A stretch of DNA of 64,000 bases from positions 121,558-185,557 of the forward strand of contig DASZIG010000113.1 in the NCBI GenBank assembly GCA_035949375.1, given 5' to 3'. The DNA comes from Gp13-AA77 sp035949375 (GTDB lineage Bacteria; Acidobacteriota; Terriglobia; UBA7540). Positions within the stretch are counted from its first letter, which is position 1. Each line of letters starts with the position of its first letter. A model generated the notes under the pieces. It saw nothing but the letters and a program-made list of their open reading frames with translations. It did not search any database and was not told where the DNA came from. The translations under genes and the position numbers were made by a program. This document shows, one piece after another, positions 45,119 through 53,617 of the stretch.

Positions 45119-46315
45119 ATGGGCATATCAACTCAAGACCACCGCACCGAATTGCAGACGACGACTGCCGTTGAACTGCCCCAATCTTTGGTGGGACGAC
45201 TCGTTTCCCTCGACGTTTTTCGCGGCATCACCATCGCCGGCATGATTCTGGTGAACAACGCGGGCGACGGCAATGCAGCTTATTGGCCGCTCAAGCATGC
45301 GCAATGGAACGGGTGGACGCCTACCGATCTGGTCTTTCCCTTTTTTCTCTTCATCGTCGGCGTTTCGATGATTTTTTCGTTCGCTTCGCGGCTCAAGCAC
45401 GGCGACTCGCGCGCGCACCTGATGCTTCACGTCGTGAAACGCGCCGCGATCTTATTTGCGATCGGCGTTTTTGTGGTGAACAGCTTTCCCGACCGGTATG
45501 ATCTGCACAGCATTCGCATCGAAGGCGTGCTGCAGCGGATCGCGCTCTGCTACCTGGTTTGCTCGGTGGTGGTGCTTTGGACGGGGACACGGGCGCGGGT
45601 GGCCGTCATCGCAATTTGCCTGGTAGGCTACTGGGTGCTGATGCGCTTCGTTCCGGTGCCGGGGTTCGGTGTGCCGACCCACGACATTCCTTTGCTCGAT
45701 CCGGACCGCAACCTGGCGGCGTGGCTCGACCGCAACCTCCTTTTTGGCCACCTCTACGAAGGCACGCGTGATCCTGAAGGCTTGCTCAGCACCATCCCGG
45801 CGCTTGCCACCACGCTCATCGGCGCGCTCACGGGGGAATGGCTGCGCTCGGGCGCCAGCGCCAAACGCAAGGCGGCCTGGATGCTGGCCGCAGGGGTGGC
45901 CGGCCTCGGTGCCGGCAAATTCTTCAACTTATGGTTCCCCATCAACAAGAAGCTGTGGACCAGTTCCTATGTGCTCTTTACCGCCGGCCTCGCCCTGGTT
46001 TGCCTCGCGGTGTGTTATTGGCTGCTGGACGCAATGCAAAAGCGTGGGCGCTGGACCCTGCCGGCCATCGTCTTTGGCGCCAACGCCATCGCCGCCTACA
46101 CCTTCTCGGAGGCACTGGCGAACGCTCTCGAGAGCTTGCATGTCCATTCGGCAAGCGGCGGGTTGGTCACTTTGCAAAAGGTCATTTATCAGCGGGTCTT
46201 TGCGCCCCTGGCGGCGCCGGCTAACGCCTCGCTGCTTTATTCTCTGGCCTACGTGCTGCTGTGCTGGTTGTTCGCCTGGCTGCTGTATCGCAAACGCATC
46301 TTCATCAAAGTCTGA
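45119..46315 (+). CDS. HGSNAT-like membrane acyltransferase (DUF5009 type)
   Basis: A 398-residue multi-helix membrane protein resembling heparan-alpha-glucosaminide N-acetyltransferase and bacterial NagX-like proteins, which move acetyl groups across membranes to amino sugars. The hallmark is RLVSLDVFRGITIAGMILVNN, with HAQWNGWTPTDLVFPFFLFIVG containing the conserved His region. IEGVLQRIALCYLVCS and FGANAIAAYTFSEALA are also typical. About ten helices are present. The start used is the first ATG; the family region starts about residue 26. It is a single gene; substrate unproven. Confidence 0.88.
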   Translation: MGISTQDHRTELQTTTAVELPQSLVGRLVSLDVFRGITIAGMILVNNAGDGNAAYWPLKHAQWNGWTPTDLVFPFFLFIVGVSMIFSFASRLKHGDSRAHLMLHVVKRAAILFAIGVFVVNSFPDRYDLHSIRIEGVLQRIALCYLVCSVVVLWTGTRARVAVIAICLVGYWVLMRFVPVPGFGVPTHDIPLLDPDRNLAAWLDRNLLFGHLYEGTRDPEGLLSTIPALATTLIGALTGEWLRSGASAKRKAAWMLAAGVAGLGAGKFFNLWFPINKKLWTSSYVLFTAGLALVCLAVCYWLLDAMQKRGRWTLPAIVFGANAIAAYTFSEALANALESLHVHSASGGLVTLQKVIYQRVFAPLAAPANASLLYSLAYVLLCWLFAWLLYRKRIFIKV

Positions 46316-46367
46316 ACAAGAGCCCACGCTGACGCATCCCTAGCGCCGAATGCCGTGTGTAACCGCC

Positions 46368-46401
46368 GCCCGCCCCCTGGCAGCGGGGCCGGGGAGCGGG
46401 C
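46368..46401. promoter_or_regulatory. GC-rich stem-loop between convergent genes
   Basis: GCCCGCCCCC pairs with GGGGAGCGGGC across a 13-nt interior, with a one-base bulge. It lies between the acyltransferase gene and the convergent 48-residue membrane protein gene. It could end both transcripts, but there is no T-run on either strand. Confidence 0.4.
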
Positions 46402-46548
46402 TTAGTTGCTCCGGCCCCGTATCAGATGGACGACCAGCGAAATAACCGCCAGGACGAGCAGGATGTGAATGAGCGCTCCGGCCACGTGGAACGTGAGCCA
46501 GCCGAGCACCCACAGAACCAGCAGAATGAAAAACAGGATGAGGAACAT
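46402..46548 (-). CDS. Small lmo0937-type membrane protein, 48 residues
   Basis: A short gene with GGAGG six nt before its ATG. The product is MFLILFFILLVLWVLGWL, then TFHVAGALIHILLVLAVI, SLVVHLIRGRSN: two hydrophobic helices around FHVAG and a basic end. This is the pattern of the lmo0937-family small membrane proteins, found widely and of unknown, possibly stress-related, function. A GC-rich stem-loop follows its TAA stop. Confidence 0.85.
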   Translation of the reverse strand: MFLILFFILLVLWVLGWLTFHVAGALIHILLVLAVISLVVHLIRGRSN

Positions 46549-46688
46549 CACCAACCTCCAGCGTCCCGAAGGGGACTTCCCTCAGCGCGGAAATCGCGCC
46601 CGCGAGAGCCTTCGTTGGGCCTCACCACATGTTGATGTCCCGGCTCGTTCATTCGGATTCACGAGCAACGGACAGCATCGCTCAGACC

Positions 46689-48266
46689 TCACAGCAGCCC
46701 GTACACGTCGAGCTGGTTGGCGGTTCCGATGTAGACCTTGCCATTGACAATGGTCGGCGTCGTAAACTTCACGCCGTTTCCCGCCGTGTCCCGCGTCCCG
46801 GCCTGGCTGCTGTTGTAAAGCTCCTGAGCCAGATTGAGGGCGTTATAAGCGTGCAGGACAGCGGGTTCCTTGAAAGGCGGCTTTCCCGGATCGATGGTCC
46901 AGACGATGCCGTTCTTTGTTCCATTGGCCGAAACTGACGGCGTGCTGCCTTGCATATAGGTGGTGGGGGACTTCGAAACAGAATTGGTGGAAAGCAGACC
47001 GTTCTTGATGGTGTAGCGTCGAAGATAGTCCCCGAGGCCGTGGTAATAGAGGGCGCCGTTCCAATAGGCGGCGCTGTCACGATACCCGCCGGTGGGGCCG
47101 GTAAGGGTCTGAACGTTATTATTCGTGGTCGAGCTGAATCCTCCCATGGCGTTGCGATCCACGAGGTAGATCAACCCCTGCTTGTCGGCGCTGACGATTT
47201 CGTCCGGATGGCTTCCGGCCTGTGTGGGCAGTATCAGGCCGGCCCCCGATCCCAGATCGAGATCGTCGTACTCGAGCATGCCTTCGTTGTCAGGTGTGAA
47301 ATAGTTCACCACGCTCAAGCCGCCGGTTGTGCTGATCTTCAGGAAGCTGTCGCCGTAATCGATGCCGCCCACATTGACGTCGAAAGTGCCATTCGCAGTC
47401 TGCAGATAGATGAACCCGCTCGAGTCCGCCGAGATCCCGCCGCCGGCCTGCCAGATGGCGCCGCGCGTGCCATTGGGCGTGGTATTGAACACCGCCACTT
47501 GCGTGAGTGTGGTTGAGTTGTATCCCATCAGCCAGCCATGGTACGGGTCGATGTCGCCGAACGAGCCCCAGCCGATGTAGACCGCGCCGTTCAACAGCAG
47601 CAGGCCCGGCCTCTGAAGCTGCTGCGCGGCGTTAAAAGTCACAACCCCGCCCACGCTGCCCGCACCGGTCCCCGGTACCGAGGCCTGAATCACGACGGGC
47701 CCGCCGAACTTTTCAGCTCCGGTCGTAAGGTCGAGCGCGTGGAGGCGGTCCAGGTAACTGCCGTTCGTCTCGAGGGTCAAGACGAGCACGTAAAGGGTCG
47801 TGCCGGTCACGTCGATGACTGGGGTGCTCGTGATCCCGGCCGTTTGACTCACCACGCCGCAGATCCCCTTTAGCTTGCAAGGTATGGCGGATTCTCCTGG
47901 CGCCAGAAGACTGTCGTGCCACAACGGTGAGGAATCGAGGCCATCGGCATCGAAGGCATACACGCTGTCATTCTCCGTGGCCACGTAGACAACATTGTGC
48001 GTCTGGCCGGCGACGCTCAAGTTGGGAACGTACAGGGGCTGGGCATAAATCTCACCATCCACCATGTAGGAAAACAGCTTGCCGAAGGCCGTGGAATTGA
48101 CGTTGGCAGTAGTCAGGATCGTCTCCTGAGTATTCTGGCCGTCGCGAAGGTTGTCGTTATGCCAGGTGGACACGGAAGCCGTCTGTGCGGGTGCCCACAT
48201 CGGAACGATCAAGAAAGCTATCACGGCGCAACACCACCGATACTTAAGCCACAAATCGCTTTTCAT
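46689..48266 (-). CDS. Secreted PQQ-like beta-propeller protein (paralogue A)
   Basis: A 525-residue exported protein (signal segment CCAVIAFLIVPMWAPAQ). The mature part is a run of propeller-type blades, for example VVYVATENDSVYAFDADG, TTLYVLVLTLETNG and GLIYLVDRNAMGGF, ending KVYIGTANQLDVYGLL. The blades resemble PQQ-dehydrogenase/outer-membrane BamB-like repeats, but no catalytic motif is recognised. The start was moved 22 codons inward to an ATG with AGGAGGGGC upstream. It is divergent from and clearly homologous to the gene at 48562. Function unknown. Confidence 0.82.
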   Translation of the reverse strand: MKSDLWLKYRWCCAVIAFLIVPMWAPAQTASVSTWHNDNLRDGQNTQETILTTANVNSTAFGKLFSYMVDGEIYAQPLYVPNLSVAGQTHNVVYVATENDSVYAFDADGLDSSPLWHDSLLAPGESAIPCKLKGICGVVSQTAGITSTPVIDVTGTTLYVLVLTLETNGSYLDRLHALDLTTGAEKFGGPVVIQASVPGTGAGSVGGVVTFNAAQQLQRPGLLLLNGAVYIGWGSFGDIDPYHGWLMGYNSTTLTQVAVFNTTPNGTRGAIWQAGGGISADSSGFIYLQTANGTFDVNVGGIDYGDSFLKISTTGGLSVVNYFTPDNEGMLEYDDLDLGSGAGLILPTQAGSHPDEIVSADKQGLIYLVDRNAMGGFSSTTNNNVQTLTGPTGGYRDSAAYWNGALYYHGLGDYLRRYTIKNGLLSTNSVSKSPTTYMQGSTPSVSANGTKNGIVWTIDPGKPPFKEPAVLHAYNALNLAQELYNSSQAGTRDTAGNGVKFTTPTIVNGKVYIGTANQLDVYGLL

Positions 48267-48378
48267 CGTATGCCCCTCCTCCTGGGGCCGGAAGGCCCCT
48301 TCTTCGTGAGCTACGTCATATGCGTGTGCCAAAAAGACTGACCGCTCGCGGGCTCTGCCGCCGACACTACCGCGCTTT

Positions 48379-48391
48379 TACCATCATGGTA
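48379..48391. promoter_or_regulatory. Operator-like palindrome between divergent paralogues
   Basis: TACCAT-C-ATGGTA is a perfect 6-bp inverted repeat. It lies 113 bp from the start of paralogue A and 171 bp from that of paralogue B. No regulator gene is adjacent; an operator role is inference. Confidence 0.35.
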
Positions 48392-48561
48392 TTGAATCCG
48401 ATCCGCTGCAGTTTATCACCATCAAGACCACTCCGCGCTTTACGGTCTTGCGAACTGCCGGGCTCTACGGCATTCTTCATCGAGGCTTTCGTGGTCACCT
48501 CGGGCCGCCTGCTTGCATCCAAGCCCGCGTCCGGCCATAAGGGCGGCAAAGGAGAGAGCGA

Positions 48562-50172
48562 ATGAAAATTCGAACTGCGCTAAGAAACGCGCTCCGGGCA
48601 TTGCCGGCGCTGATCCTGGCGGCGGCCGTCGCGCCTCCATCTGCGCCTGGCCAGGTCCTGACCTCACAGTACGATAACGCCCGCACGGGAGCCAATCTCC
48701 ACGAGACCATCCTCACGCCCGCCAATGTGAATTCGAACCGGTTTGGCAAGCAGTTCGAGTTCCCCGTCGACGGCACCGTTTATGCCGAGCCTCTCTACAT
48801 CCCTCGCCTCGAGATCCCCGGCCAGGGCACGCACAACGTGTTGTTCGTGGCCACCGAACATGACAGCGTCTACGCCTTCGACGCCGACGGGAAATCACAG
48901 GCGCCGCTTTGGAGAGTGAACTTCACGAACCCCGGCGCCGGCGTGACGGCCGTACCCGCGCGCGACGTCGCTTGCCCTTTTATCCAGCCCGAGGTCGGCA
49001 TCACGCCGACCCCCGTCATCGATCTTCCGAGCGGAACCTTGTACGTGCTCGCCCGTACCAAGGAAAAGGACGGTGCGTTTTCCAGCCGCTACGTTCAGCG
49101 GCTGCACGCCCTTGCCGTGACCACGGGCGTGGAGAAGTTCGGCGGCCCGGTGGAGATCAAGGCGTCGGTCGCGGGCCGTGGAGGCGGCGGCTCCGGGGGC
49201 AAGGTGGACTTCAATCCTCTATACGAACTGCCGCGCAGCTCGTTGCTGCTTGCCAATGGCAAAGTCTACCTGACGTGGGCTTCTTCCTGCGATGTGGGTC
49301 CTTACCACGGCTGGGTGATGGCTTATGACGCGCAGACGCTGGCCCAGTCCGGCGTGTTCAATACCTCGCCCGACGCCGAGCAGAGCGGGGTCTGGGCGGG
49401 CGACGCGGGCATCGCGGCGGATGATCAGGGCAACGTTTTCCTGGCTACGGGCAACGGCAAGTTTGACGCTGCCTCCGGCGGCCGCGACTATGGCGATAGC
49501 GTCCTGAAACTCGCGCTCGCCGATCACGGCTTGGATCTGCGCGACTACTTTACACCGCACAACGAGCAAGAGTTGGACGCGAGCGATAACGATCTCGGCT
49601 CCGGCGGCCCCGTACTCCTTCCCGACCAGCCCGGACCGCATCCGCACCTGCTTGTGGTGGCCGGCAAGGGCGCCACGGTTTACCTGATCGATCGGGATCA
49701 TCTCGGGCATTTCCAGGAGGGCGATGACCGTCACGCGGTGCAGGCGCTGCCGGAAGCGGTGGGGGATTTCTTCGGCGCGCCGGCTTACTGGAACCGGCAC
49801 GTTTATTTCATCGGCAGCAAGGACGTCCTTAAGGACTTCGTGCTCGACCACGGCCTTCTGAAGCCGGCGGGCAAAGGCAGGGTCGAGTTCATCGATCCGG
49901 GCGCGACGCCGACTGTCTCCGCGAACGGCGCGAAGAACGGCATCGTCTGGGCGCTCTCTTCCAAACGGTGGAACGAACCGGACGGGGCACCGGAGGTTCT
50001 GCGCGCCTTCGACGCCGCCGACGTCTCGCGCGACCTCTACAGCAGCGAACAGGTGCCGATCCGAGACCGGGGCGGCGTCGGCGTGCGATTCAACATTCCT
50101 CTGGTCGTGAACGGCCGCGTGTACGTCGGCGCCAAAGGTGAATTGGACGTCTATGGACCGGTCACACCCTAG
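48562..50172 (+). CDS. Secreted PQQ-like beta-propeller protein (paralogue B)
   Basis: A 536-residue exported protein; signal peptide ALPALILAAAVAPPSAPGQ. It aligns over its length with paralogue A: TILTPANVNSNRFGKQFEFPVDG, VLFVATEHDSVYAFDADG, GPYHGWVMAYDAQTLAQSGVFNTSP, GGRDYGDSVLKL, and the ending GRVYVGAKGELDVYGPVTP. Extra charged residues make it more polar than A. An AAAGGAGAGAG precedes the ATG. The divergent arrangement suggests an old duplication with inversion. Function unknown. Confidence 0.83.
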   Translation: MKIRTALRNALRALPALILAAAVAPPSAPGQVLTSQYDNARTGANLHETILTPANVNSNRFGKQFEFPVDGTVYAEPLYIPRLEIPGQGTHNVLFVATEHDSVYAFDADGKSQAPLWRVNFTNPGAGVTAVPARDVACPFIQPEVGITPTPVIDLPSGTLYVLARTKEKDGAFSSRYVQRLHALAVTTGVEKFGGPVEIKASVAGRGGGGSGGKVDFNPLYELPRSSLLLANGKVYLTWASSCDVGPYHGWVMAYDAQTLAQSGVFNTSPDAEQSGVWAGDAGIAADDQGNVFLATGNGKFDAASGGRDYGDSVLKLALADHGLDLRDYFTPHNEQELDASDNDLGSGGPVLLPDQPGPHPHLLVVAGKGATVYLIDRDHLGHFQEGDDRHAVQALPEAVGDFFGAPAYWNRHVYFIGSKDVLKDFVLDHGLLKPAGKGRVEFIDPGATPTVSANGAKNGIVWALSSKRWNEPDGAPEVLRAFDAADVSRDLYSSEQVPIRDRGGVGVRFNIPLVVNGRVYVGAKGELDVYGPVTP

Positions 50173-50299
50173 CTGCCGCGGAGTCACGTTCGCGAGTCTG
50201 CAAAGCGGGGGCTTTTAGAATCCGGGTGAAAACCAGGGATTCCGCCTTTCGTGGCGTTGCTGTAGAAATTAAAGCCGCTGTCGCGTCGCAGACGTGACC

Positions 50300-51130
50300 C
50301 TAGACCTTGGAGTGTTGGACGCGGACGGACGGCATGCCGTCGGGCTCTTCGATGATTGCGACGTCGTGGAAGATGTTCGGACTTTCCTTGGCGAGGATGC
50401 GGGCTACCTCGACGGCCAGCAGGCGGATTTCGGTGTCGGCGTGAATGCTCCCGCGAAGCTCCAGAAAGTGCCGCCAGGCGCGGGAATTTCCGGTGACAAA
50501 GATCTTGGTTTCGCAGGCGTTGGGCAGGATGGAACGCGCCGCCTGTCGCGCCCACTTGCGGCGGTCGCGCGGCGTCATCTCCGGGTGTCGCTGCTGAACG
50601 TAGGACCCGGTCGCCTCGGCGAGCTCATCGTAAGCCTGGCGTACGGTTTCGATGGTCCGCTGCCACTTGGCGCGCAACGCCTCGTCCTGCTGGTAGAGCG
50701 GCGGCACCACGTAACGCGCGTCGCTTTCGTCGACGTAGCGCTGGGAGAGTTGGGAGTATCCGAAGCCGGCGCGATGCCGCACTAGTTCGTGCGTGAGCGC
50801 CCGGCTGACACCCGTGATCAGCACGTTCCAGACGGCGTGCTCAAGCACACTGCCGTGCTTTGAGGCCAGAATATTTTCGATGTAGTCCTGGTTGGATTTG
50901 CGGCCTTTGCCGAACGACATGTAGCAGGTACGGCCGGCGATCTCAGCCAGCACCTCGGCGGCCTCGGGACTGTCCGTCGAGAACTGCAAGCCCTCGTCGC
51001 TTAGAAAGCGGGCGAGCTCGTCTTCCACCACAGCCTGGCGGCCGAGGAGGTAGACCTTCGGCTTCGTGATGTAAGGATCAGCCGGCTGCTCGGTAGCCAC
51101 GCTCGAGCCCGAAGGCCTCTCGTCGCTCAT
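50300..51130 (-). CDS. thyX: FAD-dependent thymidylate synthase ThyX
   Basis: A 276-residue flavin-dependent enzyme making dTMP from dUMP with methylenetetrahydrofolate and NAD(P)H. The family motif is ELVRHRAGFGYSQLSQRYVDES (RHR-x8-S). Other blocks are MSFGKGRKSNQDYIENILASKHGSVLEHAVWN, ARSILPNACETKIFVTGNSRAWRHFLELR and HADTEIRLLAVEVARIL. It lies just downstream of rpmE on the same strand, 14 bp apart. No thyA is seen. Confidence 0.96.
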   Translation of the reverse strand: MSDERPSGSSVATEQPADPYITKPKVYLLGRQAVVEDELARFLSDEGLQFSTDSPEAAEVLAEIAGRTCYMSFGKGRKSNQDYIENILASKHGSVLEHAVWNVLITGVSRALTHELVRHRAGFGYSQLSQRYVDESDARYVVPPLYQQDEALRAKWQRTIETVRQAYDELAEATGSYVQQRHPEMTPRDRRKWARQAARSILPNACETKIFVTGNSRAWRHFLELRGSIHADTEIRLLAVEVARILAKESPNIFHDVAIIEEPDGMPSVRVQHSKV

Positions 51131-51144
51131 AGACTGGCGTACGC

Positions 51145-51396
51145 TTAGTGGGTAGCGGCCGGAGCCTTGGTCTCGGCCGGCTCGGCCTTGGGTCCACGCT
51201 GGTATTTCCGCTGAAAGCGCTCCACGCGACCGGCGCTATCCACCAACTTCTGTTTGCCGGTGAAGAACGGATGGCAACTGGAGCAAATCTCCAAGTGCAG
51301 CAGGTCTCCCTTGTAGGTCGAGCGCGTCTTGAACGTGCTGCCGCAGGCGCAGACGACATTTACTTCATGGTAAGCGGGATGAATATCTTTTTTCAT
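51145..51396 (-). CDS. rpmE: 50S ribosomal protein L31
   Basis: An 83-residue large-subunit protein of the zinc-binding (C+) type: CAC at 16-18 and CSSC at 38-41 supply four cysteines. The typical core MKKDIHPAYHEVNVVCACGS, HLEICSSCHPFFTGKQKLVDSAGRVERFQRKY is followed by an extra Ala/Lys/Pro-rich tail of about 16 residues. A zinc-retaining L31 usually implies that zinc starvation would induce a C- paralogue; none is present in the window. AGGAG precedes the ATG. Confidence 0.97.
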   Translation of the reverse strand: MKKDIHPAYHEVNVVCACGSTFKTRSTYKGDLLHLEICSSCHPFFTGKQKLVDSAGRVERFQRKYQRGPKAEPAETKAPAATH

Positions 51397-51657
51397 GAAT
51401 CTCCTTCAGGACTTAATCTGCTATTTTATCCCTTCGGCCGTGAACTTACAACGCGCAGATCAAGAGGGGCCGGTGCGATTCGCAATAACATGAGGCCGCA
51501 GGCCCAAGAGCCAAGCCCCGCGTTCAGACCTCGCGTCCGGCCCTCCGTTCGGTGCGTGTTATTCGATGCGCCTGCCTCGTCGAGGACTCATGCCGGCCTT
51601 CGGAACCGGCGGACTTCGGGTCGTCGGTCGAACATCTGACCGGCGCGTAACGTCATT

Positions 51658-53037
51658 ATGAGCTCTCGTACCCTGACCCCGCAGCCGATCGCCGCATCCC
51701 TGCTCCCGCCGCGCCGCCTTTTGAACCTGACTCTGCTCGGATTCGCCCTCCTGCTGCCGTTTGTCAACTGGCTGCAGGCGACGCTCGGGGCGTTGTTGGG
51801 CGTGCTCTTCAATCTTTACCTGCTGCCTGAACTCGATCTCGACCTACGCAAGAGCCCCGCCGTCGCAGCCTCCGCGCCGGGTTCAAAGAGCGAACGAACT
51901 CCCGGAACCGGCATCATTCTGTACCCGATCTCGGTGCTCGCGCTCACGGTGATCTTCCGCCATCACCTGGAAGTGGTCGCGGCTGCGTGGGCCTTAATGG
52001 CCCTCGGCGACGGAGCAGCCGGACTGGCAGGGCGGCTGTTCACGGCTCCGGCGCTTCCCTGGAATCGGGCCAAGACGGCCGCGGGATTTGCCGGCTTCTT
52101 CCTGACCGGAACCGCGGGCGCGCTAGGGCTCACGCTCTGGGTGAATCCTGCCCTTCCCGTTGGCAAATCCCTCTTGATTTGCGCCCTGGCGGCGCTCTTA
52201 GGGGCGGCGGTGGAGAGCGCGCCCATCGGACTCGATGACAACGTCACCGTGCCGCTCGCCTGCGGAGGATTCATCTTCTGCGTCTGGCTCATGGAGCGTT
52301 CCGCGCTCGCGAGCAACCTCCCTTATCTGGGCGTCCGCCTGATTCTGGCCCTGGCGGTGAACCTGGCCTTCGCCCTGATCGCGCTCCGGGTCAAGGCTGC
52401 CAGCAGGTCCGGCGCCGCGGTCGGATTCGGGCTCGGTGTGCTGATCTATCTTGGCTGGGGATGGAAGAGTTTTCTGATTCTCTTCGCTTTCTTTCTGCTG
52501 GGCTCAATGGCCACGCGGCTTGGCTACAGCGAGAAGCTGATGCGAGGGATCGCCGAGCATGACGGCGGAGCGCGAAGCTGGCGCGAAGCGCTGGCGAACG
52601 TTGGCCCCGGAGCTTTCTTCGCCCTGCTGGTGATTACGACGCACCACGAGACCGCATTCCTCGCGGCTTTCGTGGCCGCCTTCGCCGAAGCGGCCGGGGA
52701 TACGGTGTCGAGCGAAATCGGCCAGTGGCTGGCGGCCGACGCTTACCGGATCACCGATTTGCGCCGGGTCCGGGCCGGGGAAAACGGGGCCGTGTCGTTC
52801 CCGGGGTCGGCGGCCGGCCTGCTCGCGGCGGGGTTGATCGCGGCGCTGGCCTGGAGGCTGGGGTTGGTGACTGCAGGCAGCGCCGGAATCGCGCTTGCGG
52901 CGGCGGCGGCCGGCAACCTCGCAGACAGCCTGCTCGGCGCCACCGTCGAGCGGCAGGGACTGGTGACGAACGGCGTGGTGAACTTCGCCGGGACCGCTCT
53001 TGCCGGAGCGCTGGCGCTTGCGGTTACACTTCGGTAA
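51658..53037 (+). CDS. Polyprenol/phytol kinase-like plus DUF92 fusion membrane protein
   Basis: A 459-residue integral membrane protein with two modules. Residues about 85-210 resemble CTP-dependent dolichol/phytol kinases (VTE5/SEC59 type): WALMALGDGAAGLAGRLF, NRAKTAAGFAGFFLTG and the metal-site block ESAPIGLDDNVTVPLACG. Residues about 235-459 are a DUF92 domain (VTE6 type, phytyl-phosphate kinase in plants and cyanobacteria), with AEAAGDTVSSEIGQWL, GENGAVSFPGSAAGLLAAG and GNLADSLLGATVERQGLVTNGVVNF. One polypeptide could thus turn an isoprenoid alcohol into its diphosphate; that is inference. It diverges from rpmE. Confidence 0.82.
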   Translation: MSSRTLTPQPIAASLLPPRRLLNLTLLGFALLLPFVNWLQATLGALLGVLFNLYLLPELDLDLRKSPAVAASAPGSKSERTPGTGIILYPISVLALTVIFRHHLEVVAAAWALMALGDGAAGLAGRLFTAPALPWNRAKTAAGFAGFFLTGTAGALGLTLWVNPALPVGKSLLICALAALLGAAVESAPIGLDDNVTVPLACGGFIFCVWLMERSALASNLPYLGVRLILALAVNLAFALIALRVKAASRSGAAVGFGLGVLIYLGWGWKSFLILFAFFLLGSMATRLGYSEKLMRGIAEHDGGARSWREALANVGPGAFFALLVITTHHETAFLAAFVAAFAEAAGDTVSSEIGQWLAADAYRITDLRRVRAGENGAVSFPGSAAGLLAAGLIAALAWRLGLVTAGSAGIALAAAAAGNLADSLLGATVERQGLVTNGVVNFAGTALAGALALAVTLR

Positions 53038-53068
53038 TAATCTGAACAGGGCCGAGCGCCCGCGCCGG

Positions 53069-53617
53069 ATGTCAATCACAACTGCCATCGTCCTGATCCT
53101 CCTACAGGCCGCCGCCCCCGTCGAGCCCCCGCACGATCCCGGCCTCTACCAATTGAGTCCGCAAGGCCTCGTCCGGCTCGAAGGGCGCTCCGTCTCGGTG
53201 GCGCGCTCGCGCAAGAAGGTGCCGCTGACCGGATCACTGCCGATGTCCGGCGGCAACCAGACTCGCGCTGAGATTCTCGGCGAACATGCCGCCCGCGCGC
53301 TGAGCGCGACCCCGGTATTCTATTACCGCGTCCCTTCCGGTCAGGAGGGGACCGGCGCCGGCGACCTGGTGCTGGTGAAGCTCCGCACGCGCGGCAATCA
53401 TCGCGAGTTCACCATCAGCACTGATCCGGAATGGAACTCGAATGCCGGCGTTCCGCTGCGTTCACAGGTTGAGTTTAATGCCCGGCAGGTGGAAAGCGGG
53501 GTGTTCCGCCTGGAACCGGCGGACGATCTTGACCCGGGCGAGTACGGCTTCTACCTTTTTCGCGGCCGCGACCTGCCCGGCTTCCTTTATGATTTTTCTG
53601 TGTCCGACTCGAAGTAG
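53069..53617 (+). CDS. Hypothetical exported protein
   Basis: A 182-residue protein with a short signal peptide (ITTAIVLILLQAAAPVEPP). The mature part is beta-rich, with no family recognised: PGLYQLSPQGLVRLEGRSV, then a middle part on resistance to LRTRGNHREFTIS, and an end FRLEPADDLDPGEYGFYLFRGRDLPGFLYDF. The last block resembles a recurrent acidobacterial secreted-domain ending. The start was moved 23 codons inward to the ATG before the signal peptide. It converges on the transpeptidase gene with no spacer: the two stop codons share the palindrome AAGTAGCTACTT. Confidence 0.65.
   Translation: MSITTAIVLILLQAAAPVEPPHDPGLYQLSPQGLVRLEGRSVSVARSRKKVPLTGSLPMSGGNQTRAEILGEHAARALSATPVFYYRVPSGQEGTGAGDLVLVKLRTRGNHREFTISTDPEWNSNAGVPLRSQVEFNARQVESGVFRLEPADDLDPGEYGFYLFRGRDLPGFLYDFSVSDSK

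Noticed and set aside
46368..46401. Bidirectional intrinsic terminator
   Set aside because: The stem is strong but no T-run follows on either strand; kept only as a stem-loop.
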